A stretch of DNA of 55,758 bases from IMG/VR virus record IMGVR_UViG_3300042922_000297, positions 1-55,758 of that record. One strand, written 5' to 3'. Source of the DNA: a virus. The translations under genes and the position numbers were made by a program. Positions 15,549 through 24,832 of this stretch are shown in pieces. Below the pieces are notes generated by a model. That model worked only from the letters and a program-made list of their open reading frames with translations, made no database searches and had not been told where the DNA came from. How positions within the stretch are numbered: the stretch's first letter is position 1; every line of letters begins with the position of its first letter.

Positions 15549-16061
15549 ATGAGTGAAGCCGAAGCGCAGGAACAGGCCAACGAGTACAACGGGTTCGCCC
15601 GCACCGGGGAGATCACCGGCGAGAACGGCGAGAAGTTCACCGTCAAGAACCCCATGTTCTTCAACGCCAAACAGCATGTGGCGTACGAGAAGTTGCATCA
15701 CCGCATGAACAAATGTGACCGCTGGCCCGACAGCGAGAAGCCCGAGCAGCGGATGTCCACCCACCAGCCGGACGGGACCAAGGTGGAGACGTTCGTGGGG
15801 GCGTACACGCAGCGCGGCGACTACATCGAGCCCTACCAGGAGGACGGCGTGCTGGTGGATCCGCCGTACGCGATCCAGGTGGCGCAGATCGTCCTGGGTG
15901 ACGAGTACCACAAGTTTGAGGATGCGGGCGGGTCTCCGTGGGAACTGGTGGAGAAGCTGGCCGAACTGCGTCGCGGTGTGCAGAAGCGGGTTGATGCGGA
16001 CCCCAAAAGTGATGCACGCGATGGCGTTCTGGCAGCGGTTCCCGCGCCAGATAGCAAGTGA
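15549..16061 (+). CDS. Tail assembly chaperone gpG
   Basis: 170 residues, immediately upstream of the tape measure region, as lambda G. The sequence is hydrophilic with a helical core (about 100-150: A-I-Q-V-A-Q-I-V-L-G). It coats the tape measure before tail tube assembly. The frame ends shortly after the proposed slip site at 16001-16008. Confidence 0.85.
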   Translation: MSEAEAQEQANEYNGFARTGEITGENGEKFTVKNPMFFNAKQHVAYEKLHHRMNKCDRWPDSEKPEQRMSTHQPDGTKVETFVGAYTQRGDYIEPYQEDGVLVDPPYAIQVAQIVLGDEYHKFEDAGGSPWELVEKLAELRRGVQKRVDADPKSDARDGVLAAVPAPDSK

Positions 16062-16443
16062 CCTAAGACGGTTCTTTCCCGGCTGCCACATCAAGGATTG
16101 GCATCAAGGCCGGATGTCCAGCTACGAGCTGCTGGAACTTTTCGGGGTCACCGTCACTGATGATCCCGAGGCTGAAACCCGAACCCTCACCATTGACTTC
16201 GCCCCGGAGGACGGGGCGGTGTCGGGGGTGATGCGTGACGGTGAGCGTCCGGAGTGGAAGCAGGCCATCAACCAGATCGCGAACATTTCCGCGTTGTTCA
16301 GGTCGGCTAAGTTCCCGAACGCCGAGCACGAACAGTATGGCGAGCGAATGTTCTTGCCTGCCGCGAAGATCCGTCAGTTCATTGAAGATCAGGAACTCAT
16401 CGCCGCCGGTGATTCTCTGATCATGTTCCCAGGGGAGGGGTAG
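15549..16443 (+). CDS. Tail assembly chaperone gpGT, made by probable +1 frameshift
   Basis: A second frame, open from before 15715 to 16443, overlaps the end of gpG but lacks an RBS of its own. It lies one base ahead of the gpG frame. At 16001-16008 the sequence CCCCAAAA (gpG frame GAC-CCC-AAA-AGT) lets tRNA-Lys on AAA slip forward to AAA and continue in the second frame with GTG-ATG. The added 145-residue T part contains F-F-P-G-C-H-I-K-D-W and S-Y-E-L-L-E-L-F-G-V. Lambda uses -1 here; a -2 shift would reach the same frame as +1. Exact slip site is inferred. Confidence 0.7.
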
Positions 16444-16457
16444 TCATCGCCATTCAC

Positions 16458-19400
16458 TTGGACGTCTACACCCGCCTCAAGGACGGGGATATTCGCCGCG
16501 ACGCGCAGAAAATCGAGCAGGTCTTCGATAAGGCTGGGGATCGTGCTGGCCGGGCGTTCGGCGAGAATCTGTCTGCAGGGATTGAGCGGTCGGCGCCGAA
16601 GGTTGAGCGCAACGCGGCGCGGATGGAGAAGGCGACCAGCAAGGTCGCGGACGCTATCAGCCGTACCCGTGTCGAGCAGGCGAAATACGATGAGGTGGCG
16701 AAGAAGTCCGACGCGACTGACCGGCAGAAGATTGAGCGGTCGGAGGCGTTGGCGAAGGCGAAACGCGCTGAGGCGTCGGCTATTCGGGAAGCATCCCGGG
16801 TTCATCAGGACAGTAGCCGCGAGATCCTGAACATTTCGCGGGCTGGCAGTGAAGCTACGGGCACGCTGGCGCAGATGGGCACTGTGGTGGGCTCCCTCGG
16901 TCGTGTCGCTGGGCCTGCCGGTATCGGGGTGTTGGCGGGTTCGATCGGCGCGTTGGCGGGTGTGGCTGCCGCGGCGTCCGGTGTGATTGGTGCGCTTCCG
17001 GGTGTGATCGGTGGTGCGGCTGCGGCGTTCGGGACGTTGAAGATCGCGACGCTCGGTTTCGGCGAAGCGATGGAGAACCTCCGCGACACCGAGAAGTTCA
17101 ACGAGGCGATCCGCCAGTTGTCGCCAAACGCGCGTGAAGCGGCGTTGTCGATCCGCAGCTTGATGCCGGCGTTCGACAATTTGAAGAACGCCACCCAGGA
17201 CGCCCTGTTCGCGAATGTCGGCCCGCAGATCGAGGCGCTGTCAGCGCAGTTCCTTCCCGCGTTGCAGCGGATGACGACGGGCATCTCTAGCGCGTTCAAC
17301 AGCATGTTCATGGGCATCACGAACCAGTTGATGACCCCGGAGATGACGAAGGTCATCGAGAACATCACCGGCAATATCACTGCGGCGTTCCAGAATCTCG
17401 CCCCGGCGGCAACGTCGATGACGAACGCCTTCGCCCAGTTGACCAGTGTGGGATCGAACTTCCTGCCCGGGCTTGCTACGGCCGCCGCGTCTGCTGCGGA
17501 GTCGTTCTCCAAGTTCATCACGGAGGCGGCGAATTCGGGTCAGTTGCAGCAGTGGATTCAGACCGGCATGGACATGATGAAGCAGCTCGGGGCTGCGACG
17601 TTGAACGTGCTGGAGGCGTTCGTCGCGATGGCCCCGGTGGGTGAGCGGATCATGCCTGCGATTGTCAATGCCACTGAGGTTTTGGTGGATTTGATGCCGG
17701 TCCTGAATTCGTTGATTGTGCCGATTTCGCCGTTGTTGACGGGGTGGGCTCCGGCTATCGAGGGTGCTTCGGGTGCTGTTTCTGGGCTGATGGCGGTGAT
17801 GTCGCCGTTGTTGGCTACGGTGACGGCGATTGCCGATGCGTGGGCGTATATCCGTGGCGAGTCCCGTACCGGTGGCGGGGGTGGTCGGACGCTGCGCGCC
17901 CCGGGTGGCGGTGCGGGCGTTCCTGGTAGTCTGCCGGGCGGTATTGGTGGCATTGGCGGCGGCGCGGGGATGCCGCAGGGTGTTGGCGGTACCGGTGGCC
18001 GGGGTATCGGTGAAATCTCGCCGTGGTCAGGCAATCCGATCAACAACGGTCGCGGCGGCGCAGGCGCTGGCGCGGGTGGGCTTCCTGAAGCCCCTGTGTT
18101 GCCGTTGGGGCCGATGGCGAACCCGAATCAGTCTGCCACCCTGTTTTCGGCTGAGCAGTCCGTGTTGGATGCGCGGCACAGCGTTGAGGAGAAACGCGCC
18201 CGCCTGAATCAGTTGGAGGGGTCGGCTGCGGCTTCGGCGAATGACATTCAGGACGCCCGCAACGACGTGTTACGCGCGGAGCAGTCCGAACTTGAAGCGC
18301 AGATGCGGCTGAATGAGGCCCGCAAGACTGCGGCTGAGCGCGGCATGAAGCAGTTGGACGGCTTGTCGTCGGACCTTGGGCAGATCGGCGCCCAACTGGA
18401 CGCTGACTTCGGTATCTCCAAGGGCCTTGGTGGTATCGCGGAAAACATCACGAAGTTCGTCGCGAATCTTGCCGCGGCGCCACTATTGGGCCAGTTGGGT
18501 GCAATCTCGGCGGCAAACCCCTCCAAGGGTGGTCACGGCATCATGGGAATGCTGGCCGCCCAGGGGGCGTTCGGCCCGAACCATACCGGCATCCAACAGC
18601 AGTCCTACGCATACCAGGCGTCGGCTATGGGTCCGATGCCCGTGGGTGCCAGTGGTGGCGCGTACCCCGGTGACGCTGCACTGCTGTCGAACGTGCCAGT
18701 CGGCCGCTACACCCAATCTGAGCGCGGCGACCTCACCCAAGGGTTGGCCGACTGCTCCAGCGCCATCGAGGATCTGGTCAATCTCATGGACGGCCGCCCC
18801 ACGAGCGGGGCGTCGATGTACACCGGCAACGCTGCGGAGTTCTTGCAGTCCCGAGGGTTCCAGCCCGGCATGGGCGGGCTGGGTGATATGCGGGTCGGAT
18901 ACAACTCCGGTCACATGCAAGCCACGTTGCCCGGAGGGACACCATTCAACTGGGGTTCCAACGCTTCAGCAGCGAACCGTGGGATCGGCGGGACAGGCGC
19001 GGACGATCCCTCGTTCACCGACCACTGGTACCGGCCCGCGGCGTTCACGGGTGCAGAAAACACGGGCGCTGTCGGCCCGCCAACCCCGTACAACGCCAAC
19101 TACCCCACGGGTGGCGGCAACTTCAACCCGAACATGCAGATCGACACCAGCCGCGCATCTGTCGCGCCACCGTTCAACCCCAACGCCATCACCCCGTGGT
19201 CGCTAGGCCAGAACACAGTCGGCGACAACGGACTAGCACCAGGAGAAGGCGTACCCGGACAGGGCGGCCCACTGGCAGCTATGGCCCCCACCCGCATCGG
19301 CGGTGTCGAACCAAACCGAGGCACCGGGGGCGGCGGTATCGGAATGGCATCCGGCGGGCTGCTTGACATGGGCATGCAGGCCGGCGGCATGGCCTTAGAT

Positions 19401-19808
19401 GTCATGGCCCCCGGCGCTGGGCAAGCCGCGCAGATGGGCATGAAACTCGCCAACCGAGCTATCGAGTTCGGCGGACAGGCCGCCGGTATCGGCGCACAAG
19501 GCCTGATTGACACGTTCCTGCCCATCGGCGGATCACAGTTGGCGTCCAACAACTGGCTGACGAAGATCGCTGGCGGCCTTGCAGGCGCAGGAGCGGCCAT
19601 CCCCAACGTCGCCGGGCAGTCCAGCCAGCCCACCCCTGAACAACTCGCAGGGCAGCCCTCAGCGCCGCAACAGAGCGGCGTCGGTGGGCAGGCGGCGCAG
19701 ATCAGCCACCAGACCACCATCAACGCCGGCAAGGACCGATCCGGGGCAGGAATCGCCCGCGACTTCGAGTACCACACCAGCGCCGCATCACGCGGGCCAG
19801 GAATGTGA
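16458..19808 (+). CDS. Tape measure protein
   Basis: 1116 residues from TTG 16458, the longest gene. A charged coiled-coil N-terminus (1-120) is followed by a hydrophobic Gly/Ala/Val region (about 150-200) with probable membrane segments, then a Gly/Pro-rich linker and another coiled coil near 560-640. Near residue 766 a D-C-S-S motif and near 819 a G-H-M-Q-A-T-L-P-G-G motif resemble the Cys and His boxes of NlpC/P60-like peptidases, often carried on tape measures to open the cell wall. The RBS AGGGGAGGGG (16431-16440) is too far from TTG 16458; ATC 16446 or ATT 16452 in frame are better spaced, so the start may be non-canonical. Confidence 0.9.
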   Translation: MDVYTRLKDGDIRRDAQKIEQVFDKAGDRAGRAFGENLSAGIERSAPKVERNAARMEKATSKVADAISRTRVEQAKYDEVAKKSDATDRQKIERSEALAKAKRAEASAIREASRVHQDSSREILNISRAGSEATGTLAQMGTVVGSLGRVAGPAGIGVLAGSIGALAGVAAAASGVIGALPGVIGGAAAAFGTLKIATLGFGEAMENLRDTEKFNEAIRQLSPNAREAALSIRSLMPAFDNLKNATQDALFANVGPQIEALSAQFLPALQRMTTGISSAFNSMFMGITNQLMTPEMTKVIENITGNITAAFQNLAPAATSMTNAFAQLTSVGSNFLPGLATAAASAAESFSKFITEAANSGQLQQWIQTGMDMMKQLGAATLNVLEAFVAMAPVGERIMPAIVNATEVLVDLMPVLNSLIVPISPLLTGWAPAIEGASGAVSGLMAVMSPLLATVTAIADAWAYIRGESRTGGGGGRTLRAPGGGAGVPGSLPGGIGGIGGGAGMPQGVGGTGGRGIGEISPWSGNPINNGRGGAGAGAGGLPEAPVLPLGPMANPNQSATLFSAEQSVLDARHSVEEKRARLNQLEGSAAASANDIQDARNDVLRAEQSELEAQMRLNEARKTAAERGMKQLDGLSSDLGQIGAQLDADFGISKGLGGIAENITKFVANLAAAPLLGQLGAISAANPSKGGHGIMGMLAAQGAFGPNHTGIQQQSYAYQASAMGPMPVGASGGAYPGDAALLSNVPVGRYTQSERGDLTQGLADCSSAIEDLVNLMDGRPTSGASMYTGNAAEFLQSRGFQPGMGGLGDMRVGYNSGHMQATLPGGTPFNWGSNASAANRGIGGTGADDPSFTDHWYRPAAFTGAENTGAVGPPTPYNANYPTGGGNFNPNMQIDTSRASVAPPFNPNAITPWSLGQNTVGDNGLAPGEGVPGQGGPLAAMAPTRIGGVEPNRGTGGGGIGMASGGLLDMGMQAGGMALDVMAPGAGQAAQMGMKLANRAIEFGGQAAGIGAQGLIDTFLPIGGSQLASNNWLTKIAGGLAGAGAAIPNVAGQSSQPTPEQLAGQPSAPQQSGVGGQAAQISHQTTINAGKDRSGAGIARDFEYHTSAASRGPGM

Positions 19809-19818
19809 GGACTGACCT

Positions 19819-22206
19819 GTGACGCTGCCGTGGACACTGCCCCAAGAACTAGAGGGCGGCACCTACGTGCCGGGCAAGAAACGCTACCCAGCAGGGGAAA
19901 TCACCGCCGCCGGCTGGTGGCACCTGGTCAACGGCACCCGCCCCTTCATGCAACTGAAGGCGTACGACTCGTCGATCACGTTCATGCTGACCGGCGGACT
20001 CGCACCACCGTTCCACGATCCGACCACCCCGGAATGCGTTGAACTCAAATCGTTGAAGGGTTTGATCCCGCCGTGGCGACACATCATGCAGAAGGGCGCC
20101 ACACAGGACGGCTCCACCCACGTCGACGCCATCTACGACCCCACCGAGGTCGAGCTGGTCGTTGAGTGTGTCGGTAAGGGGTGGCGCGGTAAAGCGCAGG
20201 TGGTCCGTGACCTGCTCGCGTCGATCGACGCCAACAAGCAGTCCGAGGTCGGGTTCTTCGACCGGGACGCCGGCTACTGGTGGTCGATGCTGCGCTGGTA
20301 CCAGGGCGCGCCCCCGGACGCCCTGAATCTGGTGAACAACGGGCAACCCTTGTCGCTGCGGCTTCTGGCTGATGATGCGTTGTGGCGCACCTACGACCAC
20401 ACGGCCATGTTCGGGTTCTCCTACGCCGACATGATCGACGAGTTCAGCATCGACTACGACGGTGATCTCGGCCCGAACTGGCCGCAGTACTACACCGGTT
20501 CGGGTGCTGGGTTCAGTTATGTCGGTGGTGGCGCGGCGAAGTGGCAGGACGACCCGGACCGCATGTTCTTCACCGGTTCTCGCCGCGTGGTGGCAGGCCC
20601 GTTCCGCAGCTTCTACGCCGCCGCCGATGACGTGGATGTGTCGTTTCAGGTTAATAACACCCCCGAGTTCACCGTGGGTACGGGTGCCGCGAATGATGCG
20701 TGGGCTCGGATGGGACGCGATGTGGATGGAAACTGGGATGGCTCCGGTGTGCGAGCCCGCATCGGCTGGGGTTTCGTCCGCCTGTCGGTGTTCAAGGACT
20801 TCGCCGAGGTGTGGCATTACCAGTCGATTGTGGCGATTCCCCCGCTTGCTGGTGAGGAGTTCATTCTCCGCTGTATCGGACGCACATACTCGCTGATCCG
20901 GTCATCGAGCGGCGGTACGTACACGATGCTGACGCGCACCGAAACCGGCAGCAACCTGTCGTTCATGGATTCCGATCACCGAGGTATCGGGTTCGGTATG
21001 CAGGCTGGGGGCGCGTTGATCACGCAGGCCACCCCGGCGCAGGTGCGTCAGGTCGTTGTGGATGGCGCGGTCATCGACTCGTTCAATGTGACCACCAGTA
21101 ACGATCTGGGTGGGGACTGGCCGCTGCGCTACTCGGGCGTGAACGACGCCTACGTGCGCGCGGTCAGTGGGTCGGCGGTGTGGATCGACAACGCCGGCAC
21201 CAACACCCAAGAGGTTGTGAACGGACCGTACAAGGACTTCCACACGGTGACCGACTATCAGGTCGCGTCGATGGTGTTCGGGTCCATGCAGGAATGGTCG
21301 TTGCCCGCGGGCGCTGCCAACGATGTGTGGGTGCGGATGGGCCGCAACGTAGACGGTTCGTGGGACGGCAACGGTGTGCGGCTGCGGTTGGAGAACAACA
21401 TTCTGAAGTTGTCGCGCTGCAACAACTTCGTTCACACCATGATGAGGCAGCAGGTGGTGTTGGTGCCGCCGCTGATCGGGGAGAAGTTCACTCTGGCCGC
21501 CGGTGTGGAGGGCAACCCGAGGTTGTTCAAGGTGTACCGCAATGGCGTGGAGGCGATGGCGTTCAAGGAACGCGATACGGCCTCGCTGATGGGCGTTAAC
21601 TACCGCGGCGTCGGGTTCGGTATGCAGGCGGGGGCGGCGTTGATCACCCAAGCCACCCCGGGCGCGATGCGCCGCATCGAAGCCGGGGATAACTCGACTG
21701 TGTCTCAGTCGGGCTGGCTGGAACGCGTGAATGTCGGCGATCAGCCGATGTATGACGACTACACCCTGTTCGGTCCGGGCACCTTCAAGATTTGGGACGG
21801 GCCCGGGAGTGACGAGTTCGTGGAGTTCGGGCCGCTGCTGGACAACCAAACGGTGTTCCTGCGGACTGATCCGCGGTCGAATACCACTCTGGTACAGGAC
21901 ATGACGACAGTCCCGCCAACACCGCAGCAGTTGTCAGGATTTCAGCAGGCCATCCGAAAACTGGTCAGCTTCTTCTCATCCAAGAATGCCTTCACCGACC
22001 ATTTCACGTCGATGTTCGGGATCGCTTCACCGCAGGGCAATTTCTACAAGTACCTGAATGGCCGGTTCTCTGATAATTCGGCGATTCCGCCGAAGTCGCC
22101 CGGTGCTGCGGCGAAGCCGTACTACGTGAAGGTGGAGATCGACGACGGCAACGCCGACTCGAAGATTATCTGCTCGGGCACTCCGAAGCGGCGGTACCCA
22201 CTCTAG
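19819..22206 (+). CDS. Distal tail protein with two inserted domain copies
   Basis: 795 residues from GTG. The N-terminal ~200 residues (P-F-M-Q-L-K-A-Y-D, then R-D-A-G-Y-W-W-S, R-L-L-A-D-D-A-L-W) match the Dit-type protein after the tape measure that forms the baseplate hub ring. It is longer than usual because two related beta-rich domains follow, about 205-410 and 420-610. Both contain G-A-A-N-D-x-W-x-R-M-G-R, D-V/N-V-D-G-x-W-D-G and G-F-G-M-Q-A-G-x-A-L-I-T-Q-A-T-P. They are probably carbohydrate- or receptor-binding (inference). The extreme C-terminus resumes the Dit-like core. Confidence 0.8.
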   Translation: MTLPWTLPQELEGGTYVPGKKRYPAGEITAAGWWHLVNGTRPFMQLKAYDSSITFMLTGGLAPPFHDPTTPECVELKSLKGLIPPWRHIMQKGATQDGSTHVDAIYDPTEVELVVECVGKGWRGKAQVVRDLLASIDANKQSEVGFFDRDAGYWWSMLRWYQGAPPDALNLVNNGQPLSLRLLADDALWRTYDHTAMFGFSYADMIDEFSIDYDGDLGPNWPQYYTGSGAGFSYVGGGAAKWQDDPDRMFFTGSRRVVAGPFRSFYAAADDVDVSFQVNNTPEFTVGTGAANDAWARMGRDVDGNWDGSGVRARIGWGFVRLSVFKDFAEVWHYQSIVAIPPLAGEEFILRCIGRTYSLIRSSSGGTYTMLTRTETGSNLSFMDSDHRGIGFGMQAGGALITQATPAQVRQVVVDGAVIDSFNVTTSNDLGGDWPLRYSGVNDAYVRAVSGSAVWIDNAGTNTQEVVNGPYKDFHTVTDYQVASMVFGSMQEWSLPAGAANDVWVRMGRNVDGSWDGNGVRLRLENNILKLSRCNNFVHTMMRQQVVLVPPLIGEKFTLAAGVEGNPRLFKVYRNGVEAMAFKERDTASLMGVNYRGVGFGMQAGAALITQATPGAMRRIEAGDNSTVSQSGWLERVNVGDQPMYDDYTLFGPGTFKIWDGPGSDEFVEFGPLLDNQTVFLRTDPRSNTTLVQDMTTVPPTPQQLSGFQQAIRKLVSFFSSKNAFTDHFTSMFGIASPQGNFYKYLNGRFSDNSAIPPKSPGAAAKPYYVKVEIDDGNADSKIICSGTPKRRYPL

Positions 22207-22267
22207 TGGCCGAGCTTGTCAGCCTGGGTGACCCCCAGGCCGATCAGTCATGCCTAGGGGAGGTCTT

Positions 22268-23989
22268 GTGATCTCCAAGATGACGATGGCGCAGCAGCAG
22301 GCGGAGTGGACGCGCGCCATTCAGTCGGGTAATCCGGCGTTCATCGCGAAGAAGGCCCGCGAACTGACCGAAGCAAGGTCGAAGGTAGACACCGACTTCC
22401 GGTTCACGGTGTACGACAAATTGTGGACCCCGATCGCCGGCATCGGCTCGGATCTCATGGAGGCGTCGGGCGCGGATCCACGCAACGACACCCCCACCGG
22501 CCGACTCGTCCTCAAGGGCAACAGTCAGCTGATCCCGATGTTCATGGACTGCCGCAAAACGATGGTGGGCTGCACTGTCGAGACCGCAGGCCTGCGGTAT
22601 GCGTTCTACACGAAGTCGCACTCGTATGAGTACAACGAGGGCGAGTGGACGGGAACTGTTGAACTCAAGGGCATTTGGGACATACTCAACTACTACGTGA
22701 TTTGGCCTTCATGGTGGCTTCCGTTGGCTGCCCAGCCGTTCTCGCACGCGATCTTCATTTGGGCGATGCGGACTGCCATCGAGAACATGGTGGCCGAGTG
22801 CTCTTTCCGTATCCAGATGGGCTGGATGGAGTTCATCAACAACGGCCTGTCCTTGAACTTTGATGTGCGGACGTGGTTCGGTGCAGTGCTACAGGGTTTG
22901 AAGCAGCACGGCATGTCTCCGGCGACTTTCGGGAAGATGCTGTCGACGCCGACGTTCGTGTCGCGCACCAACCCGTTCACTGATGGTTCGCCGTTTATGG
23001 CCCGGACTGTGCGGATGGAGACCGTGGGAGCGGTCATCAAGGATGTGACGCGCCCGTATGGCGTGGACACGGCGATGGACTTGTGGCTTCCGGGGGACGA
23101 TCAGCCGGACAAGTATTCGCGGTTGTCGGTGCCGACGTATGTGTTTAAAACGCATGACCGGTCGCAGATTACGGGTCCGACGAAGACGGTTCTGGATTCG
23201 GTGTTGCGGACGGTCATCGATTTGGGCGGGTCGCTTGGCGGTATTTTCAAGCCGATAGCCCGTCAGGTGCCTGGTATGTCGGGGACGTTCTACAGCCCCG
23301 CTTTGGGTGTGGATTTTGAGCAACCCTACGCCTACCTGGTGGCACCGGAGCCGGGCGAGGACTCGAACATCATGTCGGCGAAGATTGTTGACCACACCCC
23401 CGAGGGTTGGCAGCACATCATTGGAGGTCGTTCCCCGAAGTGGTTGAACGACTTGATGAATGCTACTTTCGCGTGGCTGATCGATTCGCTGATGATCGTC
23501 ATCGGGTTCACGGGAATCCCCTCGGACCTGCTGGCGGGGTTTCTCAATAATTCGTTCCTCGCATTCCAGCTCGTCCAGCACTATGACCGACGCGATGAGG
23601 TAGGCCCCTACCATCCCGCGATCGAACGATTCCACGCCACCGCGTCGGCTCCGTACAACATCGAGACGACGTTTGCGTTCATCAACGCGCTGTTTGACTC
23701 GGCGGGCTACACGACGGCCCAGGTGGTGTTCCGCAACGGCGACCAGTACGCGTTGGGACGAGACATCTTCCGTGGCGGTTTGATGAGCCTGGTCTACATG
23801 TCCCGTTCGCGGATGGTCACCGATTACGTCGAGAACGTGATGTGGCGTATCTCCCCGGATGAGCGGGTCGTGATGGTTCAGCTCGGCGATGGCCGCCGGG
23901 ACGAAGCGCCCCTCGCTAAGCATCAACGTCTGATCACAGGAATGTTCGAAGCGTTGAACGTGGTCACGCTAGCTCCCCAAAACGGTTAG
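22268..23989 (+). CDS. Tail hub/minor tail protein (ReqiPepy6 gp37-like)
   Basis: 573 residues from GTG at 22268, chosen because GGGGAGG (22257-22263) sits five bases upstream; ATG 22250 would place the RBS inside the gene. Strand-rich protein with D-x-R-F-T-V-Y-D-K-L-W-T-P-I near the start and R-S-R-M-V-T-D-Y-V-E-N-V near the end, as in the Gp37-like hub family of actinobacterial siphoviruses. Follows the distal tail gene as expected. Confidence 0.75.
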   Translation: MISKMTMAQQQAEWTRAIQSGNPAFIAKKARELTEARSKVDTDFRFTVYDKLWTPIAGIGSDLMEASGADPRNDTPTGRLVLKGNSQLIPMFMDCRKTMVGCTVETAGLRYAFYTKSHSYEYNEGEWTGTVELKGIWDILNYYVIWPSWWLPLAAQPFSHAIFIWAMRTAIENMVAECSFRIQMGWMEFINNGLSLNFDVRTWFGAVLQGLKQHGMSPATFGKMLSTPTFVSRTNPFTDGSPFMARTVRMETVGAVIKDVTRPYGVDTAMDLWLPGDDQPDKYSRLSVPTYVFKTHDRSQITGPTKTVLDSVLRTVIDLGGSLGGIFKPIARQVPGMSGTFYSPALGVDFEQPYAYLVAPEPGEDSNIMSAKIVDHTPEGWQHIIGGRSPKWLNDLMNATFAWLIDSLMIVIGFTGIPSDLLAGFLNNSFLAFQLVQHYDRRDEVGPYHPAIERFHATASAPYNIETTFAFINALFDSAGYTTAQVVFRNGDQYALGRDIFRGGLMSLVYMSRSRMVTDYVENVMWRISPDERVVMVQLGDGRRDEAPLAKHQRLITGMFEALNVVTLAPQNG

Positions 23990-24001
23990 GAGACAACAAC
24001 T

Positions 24002-24832
24002 ATGGCCTGGCCTATCGTTGACTGGAATGGTGTGCCGCACTATCAGGCGCAGGGTGATTTCTTGGTGCCAGTCGACCCGGATACGGGTGCGGCGATCATC
24101 ATGCTCAAGCAGGACGGTGGGGTCGGGGCGGGGTTCGCTGCCATCGAGCAGGGTCCCCCCGGTATGCACGCAGAGTTGCAGGAGGCGATCAATCTTACGC
24201 CTTTGGCGCATGATGATCCGTCTCCCGCGTCGGCCAGTTGGACGACGATCGCGCCTGCCGGTACATCGACACCGGCGACGTACCGGTTGAACCTGGCGAT
24301 CCATGAGGGCGAGCCCGGCGAGGACGGCGATACGGTTCTGGACCCGGCCGATTATGGCGGCGGCGTTCCCGGCCAGATCCTTCAGGTCAACGGCGACAGC
24401 GACGGATTCGAGTTGGTCGCGCAGAAGGTCACGGAGTTCTTCTTTCCCGCGACGGTGGTGAACACGCCATCTGGGAACGTGAATTACACGTTGGCGGGGG
24501 TGAACATTCCGGCCCGGCCGTATCCGCGGCGTGTCATTGCGCACGGCGGCACGGTGGTGACGGGTGAGGGTTCGGATGTGCGGGTCGACCTGCTGGCGCG
24601 TCTAGATGGGGAGACTGGCGGCAACATTGTTGCTCAGTGTCCGGGTATCGCGCAGACGGATCGGTTGACGTTGTGGCCGGGGAAGGCTGCGGGTCAGGCT
24701 GATTCGTATGATCAGATCGCGGCCAATGCGACGGGGACGGTCCACTTCCGTTGCGAGCGCCGCGCTGGCACCACGACGTACACGACGACGAACTCGTTCA
24801 CTCGGTTCATGGTTGAGGTCATCGCGCTGTGA
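24002..24832 (+). CDS. Minor tail protein
   Basis: 276 residues, RBS AGGAGAC. The N-terminal part (V-D-W-N-G-V-P-H-Y) and a central Gly/Asp-rich linker are followed from about 145 by a compact beta domain (F-F-F-P-A-T-V-V-N-T...F-M-V-E-V-I-A-L) like those that trimerise tail tip proteins. Assigned by position and composition. Confidence 0.75.
   Translation: MAWPIVDWNGVPHYQAQGDFLVPVDPDTGAAIIMLKQDGGVGAGFAAIEQGPPGMHAELQEAINLTPLAHDDPSPASASWTTIAPAGTSTPATYRLNLAIHEGEPGEDGDTVLDPADYGGGVPGQILQVNGDSDGFELVAQKVTEFFFPATVVNTPSGNVNYTLAGVNIPARPYPRRVIAHGGTVVTGEGSDVRVDLLARLDGETGGNIVAQCPGIAQTDRLTLWPGKAAGQADSYDQIAANATGTVHFRCERRAGTTTYTTTNSFTRFMVEVIAL

Noticed and set aside
15066-16094. Minus-strand ORF of 342 codons opposite the major tail and chaperone genes
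   Set aside because: Arg/Pro/His-rich low-complexity product, no RBS, and exactly opposite recognised structural genes.
22889-23926. Minus-strand ORF of 345 codons opposite the tail hub gene
   Set aside because: Composition is that of an antisense shadow; the plus frame has a recognised family, RBS and correct gene order.
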